64,000 nucleotides of DNA, taken from the NCBI GenBank assembly GCA_002839445.1, contig PGYB01000003.1, forward strand, positions 310,001 through 374,000, in the 5' to 3' direction. The DNA is from Candidatus Riflebacteria bacterium HGW-Riflebacteria-1. Lineage in GTDB: Bacteria; Muiribacteriota; Ozemobacteria; Ozemobacterales; Ozemobacteraceae. Position 1 is the first letter of the stretch; each line of letters opens with the position of its first letter. Below are positions 16,901 to 26,300 of this stretch, piece after piece. The notes under the pieces were generated by a model. The model saw only the letters and a program-made list of their open reading frames with translations. It was not told the origin of the DNA and did no database searches. Made by a program: the position numbers and the translations under genes.

Positions 16901-18513
16901 CTTCAGATGTGACCATAACTGAGGCGAATCCAAATGCAAGTGTTACGGTTACCCTTGAGGTTGGCAGCAGACAGTTCTTTGCCAATATCAACAATGCAAC
17001 AGCCGGCACTAATCTTACTGCCAGTTGGTTCGTACAGGGCATTGCCAACGGTAACACTTCGTTTGGCACAGTTGACAGCACCGGGAAATATTTTGCGCCA
17101 GATACTGCTGTTCAATCGTCAGTAACTTTAAGAGGTGTCAGCAATGCAAATACTGCCAAGTTTGGCGAGACGAAGATAAACCTTGAAGACTTCTGGCAGC
17201 TGAGAGCCAATGGCTTGACCAATGTAACCAATGCTGTAAACTCAGTCTATTGCCTTGCCATTGATTCAACTACGGCGGCGGCAAATCCCCGGATTCTTTA
17301 TGTTGGCACAAACGGCAACGGAGCTTATCGTACAACAATTGCGCCGTCGGATTCTGACTACGACTGGAGTAACATCTCCTGGACAGGTATTACAGGCTTA
17401 TCTACCCCACTGATCGGACAAGGGGGTAAATACACGATAAACAGACTGACGATGAGCTTGCAAAACTCTGACCGTGTTGTTGCAGCAACTAATGATGGGC
17501 TTTATTTAATTTCCGGAGTAGGAGCAGCTGCCACTGTAGAGCCAATAACCGTTCCAAATTCGAGAAATGCCATCACTGGCCCAGGAGCAACTACGACAAC
17601 CTATTCATCTAATTTTACCAGAGTTTTTTCTGATGCCATAATTGACCCTAACAATGACGATTTCATGTATGCTCTTGGCAAAGACCAGGGTGTCGTAAGA
17701 TTTATTTGGAACGGAACGAATTACGTTTATGACGGCACACTCTACGATGATAACCAGTCCTACAGCGTAGTGAGATATTATGATTACCCCTGGTCTGTGA
17801 ACACCGGAACTATAGCATCGCCAACGATAGTTTCTGGAACCGCGCAAAGGCCTGAACGTGTTCAGACTGCGTCCGGCTCAATGGAATTTAACTGTATTAC
17901 AATGAATTCACAGAACCCAAATGTTCTGTATGTTGGGTTCACCAAATATCTGGAAAGCAGAAATCCTGACGTGTTCAGGAGTGGATATTTAAAATTAAGC
18001 AATATTAGAACGGCAGATTATCTTTATATTGGGCAAGCATCATTTAACGTAACCGGTGGGCCACCGGCACCCTTTGCTCTCACGAACCCGGAGACCGTTA
18101 ACGACTGGCATTTTGTTGGGGCAGGTGGCGTTATTCACTGGGATGATACTGGCGTGATTCACGCGATTGCAGTTGACCCAAACACTCAGACAACTCTCTG
18201 GAAAGGCAAAGACAGCGGCGTCTTTCGCTCGACAGATGATGGTGAGACTTTTGCTCAGAGCGGCACTTTTGTGAACGTCAGAGGTATTTTTATCGATCCT
18301 ATCAATACTGTCAATGTTTATGTTGGCACCGAAACGGGTCTGCATCGAAGCAAGGATGCCGGTGGAGTCTGGAAGCAGATACAAACAGGTCTTGAGGGTA
18401 ACACCACGATCAACACTCTAGGGTTGACTCCCGGCGGTCTTGGGACCAGAAGGATTTTTTCAGGAACCACCAACGGTGTGTTTATGGGTCGCACCAGCCT
18501 TGATCTTGATTAA
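13930..18513 (+). CDS. Large multidomain surface lipoprotein (carboxypeptidase-like, Ig/FN3-like, Asp-box propeller)
   Basis: 1,527 residues with a lipoprotein signal peptide: hydrophobic core, then VFIGC with the lipidated cysteine at residue 19, followed by a glycine-rich linker. Residues about 40-100 resemble a carboxypeptidase regulatory-like beta domain (LSGRVYF, DSAGYFAFTSLAAGAY). A chain of Ig/fibronectin-like beta domains follows, including three related segments with LLDTTPPAVEMKI-type joints. The C-terminal 400 residues look like a beta-propeller with Asp-box repeats (STDDGETF, SKDAGGVW) and repeated YVGTETG/KGKDSG elements. Likely a surface-exposed binding or structural protein. 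No enzymatic motif is seen. Same head design as the giant lipoprotein at 20346-31493. Confidence 0.75.
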   Translation: MRNILVIFLFLCLCVFIGCLGVGGGGGSLGGGGSPYTSALLSGRVYFADRQLYGGIPVAAYDLSGKRVETVLTDSAGYFAFTSLAAGAYSLAAITGDSEVIFARSVQVDGVSSKQVDTTSLLSITEVVIDNISSTSFHLKFKANRASRASVEYGILGGYQQTVTIGQAGFTTHEITISGLRPLNDYEATIYLTGDDGQDFVMRGLYVATIGAAGPTNLSVAINEGDYETKTQNVTLYLKADNCTHMRISENVDMSDAAWVTYSQTYSYAFKSTSAGTRRLYVEFRDSGGVISPVQSDAILMTKTGYVGVWINGGEATTSKTETLLSVVFPGATQMQLANNSDFLNSFWEIYTDSKKWTFTTGDGLKTIYCRFRGGNANPDEVFMASILLDTTPPAVEMKIDNESKVTATTSVTINFDFSVPPTQMKISNTAAPASSAAWIAFSDTAKWVIPTGDGEKEIFAQFRDGAGNQYGPISAKITLDTVAPLGNTIALQLTEDSASEVATFALAASLPIFLHFDIADTTTYKAQYAITEATTTPPVSFKTVGEPFTPVQLEASELPVGIHKVWARFSDLAGNLGYFQTTNVKIDGPQIIIAPKTATLKSGQTEQFSATIKNIEGTVSWSLSPADPASVHGSITSNGLFTAPNPITVSTTTIVMAQLLGNPSVKDQAVVNLQTQVEIYVNETSHQVSLNFSKEVMVRFRNSTNGGIVSTPGAGTATISSSIAGDPVTDQIATIKYTAPSAIPTTNPVSVTVSSLEDPTKEETLLFYINAGPWVSVSPATTSARLRTGVTNFAATCSSATANLTWSLPDSGFFDAAKTLTTIVTPPSNHSVLVYAPNTQLVSPIRLIASFTEAAIDYSSVAQISLTSPVTLTLSPKLDVLNLDSLSGLTFQATVENATTTQVLWQFKNSNDGASSWVNADLPVNNNGSLRISEKNAIYFPPTVFPVPPATYTINIRATSIDDSVASAVATISLIAPINVTIHEGFSALASDVTITEANPNASVTVTLEVGSRQFFANINNATAGTNLTASWFVQGIANGNTSFGTVDSTGKYFAPDTAVQSSVTLRGVSNANTAKFGETKINLEDFWQLRANGLTNVTNAVNSVYCLAIDSTTAAANPRILYVGTNGNGAYRTTIAPSDSDYDWSNISWTGITGLSTPLIGQGGKYTINRLTMSLQNSDRVVAATNDGLYLISGVGAAATVEPITVPNSRNAITGPGATTTTYSSNFTRVFSDAIIDPNNDDFMYALGKDQGVVRFIWNGTNYVYDGTLYDDNQSYSVVRYYDYPWSVNTGTIASPTIVSGTAQRPERVQTASGSMEFNCITMNSQNPNVLYVGFTKYLESRNPDVFRSGYLKLSNIRTADYLYIGQASFNVTGGPPAPFALTNPETVNDWHFVGAGGVIHWDDTGVIHAIAVDPNTQTTLWKGKDSGVFRSTDDGETFAQSGTFVNVRGIFIDPINTVNVYVGTETGLHRSKDAGGVWKQIQTGLEGNTTINTLGLTPGGLGTRRIFSGTTNGVFMGRTSLDLD

Positions 18514-18579
18514 TGTAATTTTGAATGAAGATTTAAGCGAACAAACACGTAAATTACAAATTAGAAGCAATAAACCGGC

Positions 18580-18608
18580 TTGACGTTGTATATACTTGTG
18601 TATATACT
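18580..18608 (+). promoter_or_regulatory. vapBC promoter overlapping a tandem GTATATAC operator
   Basis: TTGACG (18580-18585), 17-base spacer, TATACT (18603-18608). Two copies of the palindrome GTATATAC (18588-18595 and 18600-18607) lie 12 bases apart across the spacer and -10. This is the expected place for VapB or VapBC autorepression; the protein-operator assignment is inference. Confidence 0.65.
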
Positions 18609-18628
18609 CACAGTGGAGGTAAAGAAAT

Positions 18629-18859
18629 ATGCTCATCTCAAAAGTTTTTACGAGTGGAAATAGTCAGGCAATAAGGCTACCGAAGGAATACCGGTTAGAG
18701 GCTAAAGAATTATACATACAGAAAATTGGAAGGACTATAATCCTTTTCCCAAAGGATAATCCATGGGAAGCATTTGAGAAAAGCTTGAGTGATTTCACTG
18801 ACGATTTTATGGCTGATGGAAGAAATCAACCAGAAATGCAAAAAAGAGAAGGATTGTAA
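18629..18859 (+). CDS. vapB: VapB-type antitoxin (AbrB/SpoVT fold)
   Basis: 76 residues. The N-terminal half is the swapped-hairpin AbrB DNA-binding domain (KVFTSGNSQAIRLPKEYRL; about residues 5-23), and the C-terminal half is acidic and would wrap the toxin. It is preceded by TGGAGGT with an 8-base gap. The stop overlaps vapC as TAATG. Expected to neutralise VapC and repress its own promoter. The module is clearly more AT-rich than its neighbours, which suggests acquisition by transfer. Confidence 0.88.
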   Translation: MLISKVFTSGNSQAIRLPKEYRLEAKELYIQKIGRTIILFPKDNPWEAFEKSLSDFTDDFMADGRNQPEMQKREGL

Positions 18860-19254
18860 TGTATCTACTGGATTCAAATATCTGTATATACATCATCAAT
18901 AAACATCCTGCTACCGTGGTAGAAAAAATAAAAAAGTTGCAACCGCATCAAGTAAAGCTCTCCGCAATTTCAATTGGGGAGCTGGAATATGGAGCAGCAA
19001 AAAGTAAAAATAGAGAAAAGAATAGAAATGCACTTCTCAACTTTGCTTCGGCATTTGACATATTGCCTTTTGATGACAATGACGCAGAAGTTTTTGGCTT
19101 ACTAAGAGCCGATTTAGAGAAAAAGGGACAAATTATCGGGCCTTATGACATGCAAATAGCGGCACAGGCGATTACCAGAGGACTTATACTGATTACAAAC
19201 AATATGAGTGAATTTGTTAGAATACCAGACCTGAAGCTGGAAAACTGGGTCTAA
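18859..19254 (+). CDS. vapC: VapC-type PIN-domain ribonuclease toxin
   Basis: 131-residue PIN domain. In this family the toxin cleaves initiator tRNA or rRNA; which one cannot be read here. Acidic metal-binding residues are visible: MYLLDSNI (D5), the GELEYG glutamate (about residue 43), GPYDMQIAAQA (about residue 97) and the NNMSEF end motif. Translationally coupled to vapB. Base composition is AT-rich compared with flanking genes. Confidence 0.9.
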   Translation: MYLLDSNICIYIINKHPATVVEKIKKLQPHQVKLSAISIGELEYGAAKSKNREKNRNALLNFASAFDILPFDDNDAEVFGLLRADLEKKGQIIGPYDMQIAAQAITRGLILITNNMSEFVRIPDLKLENWV

Positions 19255-19262
19255 CACAACCA

Positions 19263-19298
19263 CGTCTCAACCACTGATGAGACGGCTCTTTTGCTTTT
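19263..19298 (+). terminator. Terminator-like hairpin after vapC
   Basis: CGTCTCA (19263-19269), 8-base loop, TGAGACG (19278-19284), followed by GGCTCTTTTGCTTTT. It lies between the converging vapC and the minus-strand gene ending at 19303, so it may serve vapC. Confidence 0.55.
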
Positions 19299-19302
19299 AA
19301 TG

Positions 19303-20223
19303 CTAGAGGTCTTCGACCGGGAGATCGGCGGCTTCGCCCTGGAACATCGGTTCATCAGGAGGAGCCACGTGGGTGCAGTCATATTCAAGACCGTAGGCCT
19401 TTCCCTTTTTGAGCAGCTTAACGCGGCCGGTGCCGGCCTTGTGTTCTTTTGCCCACTCGGCTTTGATCCACTGGAAGATGTAATATGGTTCGTAAAGCAT
19501 CAGTTCGCGATGTGGTTCGTTTTCGTTGGCCCAGCGTTTGGCCTTGGCAACTTTGGCTATCGGCACCTTGTTGCCGGTAAGCGGTCCACCAATGAGTTCA
19601 AGAGGTATTCTCACCTTAATCGGCCACTTTTCGCGCCAGACCGGGTGCATTATTCCGGCTATTTCCAGAAATGCGATACCAAAGATGCTGCAACCTGCTC
19701 CGAGGCCTTCTCGCGGCAGGTTCAGGCCGTTATAGATATTGCCGTATCCACGATCCTGATAGTTCTTGAGATAGGTTTTAAGGCGATCATAATTGGCATC
19801 ATTGAGTTTGAATCTGATATAAGCGAGTCGACCTGATTCGAATCTGGCAGGAATCTCGTTGAGCAAGTCTTCGGTTTTTTCGAGACGGCCGAGCATGTCG
19901 GTGAACAGAATGCCAAGACCATAGCCCTGCTTGAGAATCTTGTTTTTGGAGTCATCTTCAGGCCGCGGCACGCTGCCGGTAAGTATCAACTCGCCACGCT
20001 CCTGATGGCTGAGCTGAATGAAAACATGCCCGATCGCATGCTTGGTGCCCTTATGCTGCAGCGTAAGATTATTGGTAATAGCGCTGACCATCAGGCCACG
20101 CGGTGTTTGCCAGTCGATCTCACGCGGCGACGGCATGGTGTAAAGTGTCAAATCCTGCGCCATAACACTGCCCGAAACAACAACGGCCAAAAGCAGCAGG
20201 CCGGCCATCTTGAGTTTATTCAT
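19303..20223 (-). CDS. Secreted protein of unknown family
   Basis: 306 residues with a clear signal peptide (hydrophobic core, cleavage after VMAQ near residue 23). I do not recognise a named family. It has a glycine/histidine segment HAIGHVFIQLSHQERGEL (about residues 62-79) and a later single cysteine in GLGAGCSIFGIAF (about residue 180). That order, histidine before a cysteine followed by serine, is reminiscent of circularly permuted papain-like (NlpC/P60-type) enzymes, but this is only a resemblance. A good promoter lies upstream. It sits downstream of the giant lipoprotein on the same strand with its own promoter. Confidence 0.6.
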   Translation of the reverse strand: MNKLKMAGLLLLAVVVSGSVMAQDLTLYTMPSPREIDWQTPRGLMVSAITNNLTLQHKGTKHAIGHVFIQLSHQERGELILTGSVPRPEDDSKNKILKQGYGLGILFTDMLGRLEKTEDLLNEIPARFESGRLAYIRFKLNDANYDRLKTYLKNYQDRGYGNIYNGLNLPREGLGAGCSIFGIAFLEIAGIMHPVWREKWPIKVRIPLELIGGPLTGNKVPIAKVAKAKRWANENEPHRELMLYEPYYIFQWIKAEWAKEHKAGTGRVKLLKKGKAYGLEYDCTHVAPPDEPMFQGEAADLPVEDL

Positions 20224-20252
20224 AAGTCAGCTCCCAACGATAGGATATACTG

Positions 20253-20281
20253 ATTATAAGAATCAAATCAGCAAGCGTCAA
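20253..20281 (-). promoter_or_regulatory. Sigma70-type promoter for the secreted protein at 19303-20223
   Basis: On the minus strand TTGACG (20281-20276), 17-base spacer, consensus TATAAT (20258-20253). A GGGAG ribosome binding site follows before the ATG at 20223. Confidence 0.7.
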
Positions 20282-20345
20282 ATCACGGGCACGCTGTGCT
20301 TGTGACAAAGCTTACACAACCTTCCTGAATGTCCTTTAAAAAAGG

Positions 20346-23300
20346 CTACCAGTTGTTGCTTCGGAACCTTACGATCTTGTTACCGGATTTGTCTGTAATA
20401 TACATGTCATAAGCTTCGGGTGCTCCGGTAATAGTTATTCCGTATGGTTCAGTGAAATCTGCCGAAGATCCAAATGAGTACAAAAGATCGCCACTGGTAT
20501 TTATGACATTGATGCGTGCATTGTCAGGGTCTGTAACATAATGATTATTAGACTGTCCAACCACAAATTGTGTTGCATTTGTGGCATTGGTAGATGAATT
20601 CCAGTTTGCGGCAGCATTTAATGCGCTGGTAAACTTTTTCAGCTGATTAGTTCCTTTCGCTGCTACATAAACGTTACTCGCATCGATATATCTTATACCA
20701 ACAGGCGCGGTAACAGCCTGAGAATTCAAATAGAAAACCCCGGACAAATCCATCTTCTTAATCAGCCCCTGGCCAGTGTCGGAAACATAAATTGCGGCAC
20801 CATCCTGCACCGAAAGTCCTCTGGGATTATTTAGATCATTGGGTCCAGGACCTTGCGGCACATCAATTATATGTTGAGTAAACGTAAAATCAGTGAGGCT
20901 CCATTCGCTGAATCGGTGATCAAAAGCACTGCTGGCCAGAGTGTAGATTCTGTTGCCGGCCAGGGAAAAATCGGTCAGTACATAACCAGCAAGAGGAGTA
21001 TTGTCTGTCCAGGTTGCAACTGCCGTAATATCCCCTCTGCTTGTTTCTATGGTAGAGGTGCTTCTGGTAAGCTTGCGCACCGAATTCAAATTGACTTCAG
21101 CGACAATCAACTCGGTATCTGATCTGGCAATTATCGATGCTGGCATATTTGTAAATGCGCTGTAATTTTCTTTTTCCCAGACCCAGAATGTCAGGCTGGA
21201 AGTGGCGACAAGTCCATACTCATCTTTTGCAGCAACCTGAATAGTATAACTCCCGGGTGTCGGAAAGTTCTGGTACATTGTGTTGCCATTACCAATAGCA
21301 GAACCGCCCAGATACCAGGTCATACTGGCGGATGGGATCAACGCCAGGTTGCCATCTCTCGCTTGTGCAATGAAATCTAGACCGTAATTACTTTGACTTA
21401 CCAGATGTATCGGAATTCTGTTTCCTGGCAAACCATATTCAGGGCCATAAGCGAAAACGACAGGAGAGGTGATTGTTGCCGTAGTGATAAAATGCGGAGG
21501 ACTCGCCACCAGAACCATAATGCTGTCGGACCGTTCAGTTCCGGCGCTGTCAGAGCCGATATAGCTGATAGTCTGCCAGCCACGGGTCATGGTGGCAATT
21601 GCTGAAGTCGAACCAGAACCGATAACCGGGGAACCAGGGCCATTAACCCATTGCCACATCGTGTTTATCTTGCCAACGAGATTCGGTTCTCCGGTAAAAG
21701 TCGCCAGTTGCGCCTGCCAGAATATGGTTCCCGAAGCCGGGATGGTTATTCTGGGCGAATTAAAACCAGCTTCTATTGTGCGCGTAACGCTGCTAATCGT
21801 GCCAAAGTTATCCTTTCCTTCGAACCTGATAGTTCTTGTTCCTGTGGGTAGTTGATCTATCGGTGCGGTATAACTAAAGCCTGTAGCCTTGAAATTGTTA
21901 TCGATGTACCATGAAACAGAAGCCGGGTCAGCCAGGAGCAAGGGTGAGGAATCAGTGCCACTGCCTGCAAAATAAAGACTCTGGCCGCCGAAATAGCTGC
22001 CACTGGCTGTAGGTGACGCAATCGCCATTGTCGGCGGGGTGTTGACGAGAATCTGAATTGTGCTTGAACTGACAAAGTTCGCACTGTCTGTTCCAATATA
22101 TGTAATAGTCTTGTATCCACGGTTAGTGAAAGTAACCGGACCAATGTTTATGCCTGAACCCATATAGGTTGCAACTTCCGGGTGCCTGTACCATTCCATT
22201 GTTATTGACCCAACACTGTTCGAATTTCCTGCAAAGCTGAGTGAACTGTTTATATCAATTCTGCTGCCTGAAGCCGGCGATGATATTGACGCAACAGGAT
22301 GACCGTAATAGAAATTGATGGTTGCAGTACCCGTGGTTCCATGTTGATCAGTTCCTGAAAATCGCAAAATATGATCGAGCGTGGTCAACTGCCCCACAGA
22401 AAAGCTCGCTGTATCTGTTGCCGATAGCGTCGGCGAAACAGCACCGTCAAGATACCAGTTCATGTTACCGGATAAAACAGGTGTAAAACCGTCACCACCC
22501 AAGCTGTTGTCGTTGGTAAAAGTTACGGCGGTGTTGGCAAAAAAGCGCGAACCGTTACCTGGAATTGCCTTCATGCTCGGGATATCATTCTTAAGCAGCA
22601 TTATAGAATGGGAACTGAGGATGTTGGCGCTGTCTGTGCCTATGTAAGTTATTGTATTCCAGCCATCAGCAAGTCTCGGATACACATTGGGCAATACGTT
22701 CGTATTTACACCAGCTTGAACATTACTGCCAACTTTCCAGCTAAGAGAAATAGCTGCCGACGAGACCGTACCAGTCAGATCAATTATCGGATCAGTAGAG
22801 GATATTCTGGTGCCGGAGGCTGGTGGCGAAGAAATCGTGAGCAACGGGTGGCCGTAGTAAAACATTGCGGTTGTGTAGCTTGTAACACCGGGCTCGTAGG
22901 TTCCTGTCAATTTTACTGTATGCCAGCCATTTGTAAGGCCGAGGAAAGTGATTGGATTGGTAGCGATTTGTGGTGCAAGAGCATCAAGCTGCCATGTCAT
23001 ACTGGCAGTATTAACACCTGAGCCTGTAAATTTGGCCTGATTATCGGCCACGGTAAAGAAATGTGAGCCGCTGGCCGGCAAACCACTTGAAGGCAGCAGA
23101 ATGCTCATTGTCGGCTCATTGCGAACAATAACCATCACAGTTGCGGTGCTGACATTTCCAGAACTATCACGGCCGGTATACTCTATCTTGTGTTGGCCAT
23201 CAGACGTAATAGGAATCGATATAGGGTTCGTAATACCCACCGGGCTGCCATTGAGATACCACTGAAGATTGATGGTGCCAGAAGCGTTTGAACCAACGAA

Positions 23301-26300
23301 ATCGAGTGTAACCGGCGCACCACTATTGACCCATATATTAGTAGAGGGCGATGCTATCGTCAATTGTGGATGGCCGTAGTAGAAAGACTGCGCCGGAGCT
23401 GTTGCAACTGAGCCAAGCGGATCTTTGGCCGTTACGTAGATCGAGTGCGTGCCGACAGTCCATGAGCCTGATGGAATAGTTACCGGAGTGTCCGTTGCAA
23501 TCTGAATACCACCGCGATACCACTTGATATTATCTCCAGTAATCGGATCATTGGGTGCCAGAGCTTCGGATGCGTTAGCAGTGAGAACAACGCTCCCACC
23601 GGCGAAGAAAGCTGTATTAGAAGCCGGACTGAAAGAATGTATTATTGGAGCATCGTTGACCATAATGTTAACGGTCGCCGAACTGCTTCTACCGGCGCTG
23701 TCATAAGCTACAAATCTTATTGTATGCGGACCGGGAGCAAAAGAAGTTATGGTTGTCGAAGTGCCAACAAAAGGACCCGCGGGAGAACCTGCTCCATTGA
23801 TATGATACCATTCGCTGTTCAAGCCATAAGCACTTAGATCAGGAGACCCCTCAAAGTAAATATCAGGAGGCGGCGTTGTTGGAAAAACGCTGTTCATACC
23901 CGGATCAGTTATGCTAACAGAAGGAACAACATATCGAAGATTTAAGCCGGTTACTTCGCCAACAGTACCATACATGTCGGTTCCGGTTAAACGCAGTTTG
24001 TTATCGCCGGTAATGAACTGTAAATTACTGACCAGATAGGTGGAGGAGCCTACAAAGGCTATAGGAGAATCGTTGAGATACCAGCTCATGCTGGCGCCCG
24101 AAATTGGAAGACCTTCTGAACTGGTGCCGATGCCGCTAAAGGTAACCGGATAACCGGCAAAGAAATAGGAGTTGGAAGCTGGGGTAAAAGTCATCTGCGG
24201 CCTGTTGCTGACCCTGATGTTTCTAGTAGATGAACCGACATAGCCGGTATCAGCAAAAGAGCTGTCGGTTGCGACGTATTGGATTGAATATACCCCTGTG
24301 GCCGTAGGCGTCCAGTTTAGAGTTGTCGAAACTCCAGGTTGTTCCACACCTCCGATCCACCATTTCGGCGTTGCTCCGAGCAACGCTGCTGGCGTGCCCT
24401 CAAGATCGATATTATTGCCAAAAAGCAATACAGTTCCTGACGGCGGCGCTGAAATATTTGGCAATGGGTAGCCATAGTAAATGGTCTGCGAGAAAGTACC
24501 TATCGTGCCGAAATTGTCTGTTCCGGCTATTTTGACAGTATTGTTGCCATTAACCAGCCATGAAGTGTCGAGAGTTTTGCTTGAACCTGTGCCCTTAGGA
24601 GTGTCGTTAACATACCAGCTGAAAGTAGAGACCGATACGCCTCCAGGATTACTGGTTCCTGATGCCTCGAGGTAAATATTCCGGCCGGCGAAAAAGATCG
24701 AGTTCGGGCCAGGAATTATTTCAAGTGTGGGCTCATTGTTGACGAGAATGCTCACCGTAGCAGAGCTGACAAAGCCCGAACTGTCGGTCGCCAGATAGCG
24801 AATTGTGTGCAAGCCTGACGCAAACGAAATTCCTGACAAACTGCTTCCATTCCAGCTTCTTGGTGAGCCAGTTCCTGTTTCATGATGCCAGTCTGGTATG
24901 AATGCATGCGGAGGATCTGGCGGCAAAGAACCTGCGAAAGAGGCATTGGTGGCTGAGAGTGTCGAAAGGGTGATTCCAGAAGGCGGGTAGCTGATAGTGA
25001 CATGCGGAACCGCAAAACGAACCGAAATCGTTGCCGTTGCAAGCTCGTTAAGTGTATCGGTCGCTGTTACCATTACAGTGTTCAGGCCAGGAGTAAGATT
25101 AGCGGTCAAAGTTGCCGGAGAACCGGTATAAACAACAGAACCGCCGTTAACACTCCATTTCATGTTATTGACCGGGTCAATTGTTACCCCGGCCCTGCTG
25201 GTGCCAGAACCGATGAACATCGCCGGCCGCCCGAGAAAATAGAACGGGCTTGGTGCGGCATCATTTTTCAAAGCCAGAATTTCAAGAGACGGCACGTCAT
25301 TGACCGTAAACTTGACTGATGAAGAGCTGATATAACCTGAGCTGTCAGATGCAACATATCTGACAGTGTAAGAAGCTATAGGCAAATCAGTGAAGGTTAT
25401 ACTGCCTGCATTAGTTCCAGTAGCGATAAGCACGTCATTCAGATACCATTGTGTCGTGATTTCAGGCGAGGCAGGCGCAGGTATGGCTCCACAGTTAATC
25501 GTGTTACCGCTTGAAGGGTAGACATAGTTATTAAAAGGCGCAGTTACAGAAGCAAGAGACTCTCCATAGTAAATGGTGCGCGCAGAACTGGTACCGATTG
25601 TTACCAGCTCATCTGTCCCATAGACAGTGATGTTATTAAAGCCAACATTCAGGTTGCCTGTGTTAATTATGATAGTACTTGTGCCTGCGACTGGATAGTT
25701 GAATGAATTGACTTTCCAGCTGAAGGTTGCCACTGGTGCAACTGGAGAATCAGAATTAGAGCCAAAGCCTTCAAGAGTGACCGGCCGGCCGACAAAATAT
25801 CTTGGCACACCGGCAGGCAGAAAATCGACAGTTGGCGGTCTATTGGCAAGGACCTGAACCGCTGCGGTGGCCCAGACATTTCCGCTGTCAGTGGCGCTGT
25901 ATTCAATAGTATGCAGGCCTCTGCCAAGTGTGACGGTTGATGGATTCGCTCCAAATCTGTTTAATGGAGTACCATCATCATACCATTGCAGTTGAATGTC
26001 CGGCAGATATGAATCCGGCTGACCTTTCAGCGTGACAGGAAGTGAATGGTCGACCGTAGCGCCATTGGTGGGGGAAGCTATAGACGGATTTGCATAACGG
26101 AAGTAGAATGAGGCATCAATCTCTGCCTGTGTGCCGTATACATCTTCTCCGCGGAGGGTGATAGTGCGATTGCCTTCAGCAATATCAACTACATTGAAGG
26201 TCGGACTCACCTGACCGTTCAAGCCCACTCGCAAAGCGCCATCGACATACCATCTGAAAGAAGAAGATGCGATAGGTTCGCCAATAGCACTGGTGCCGGA

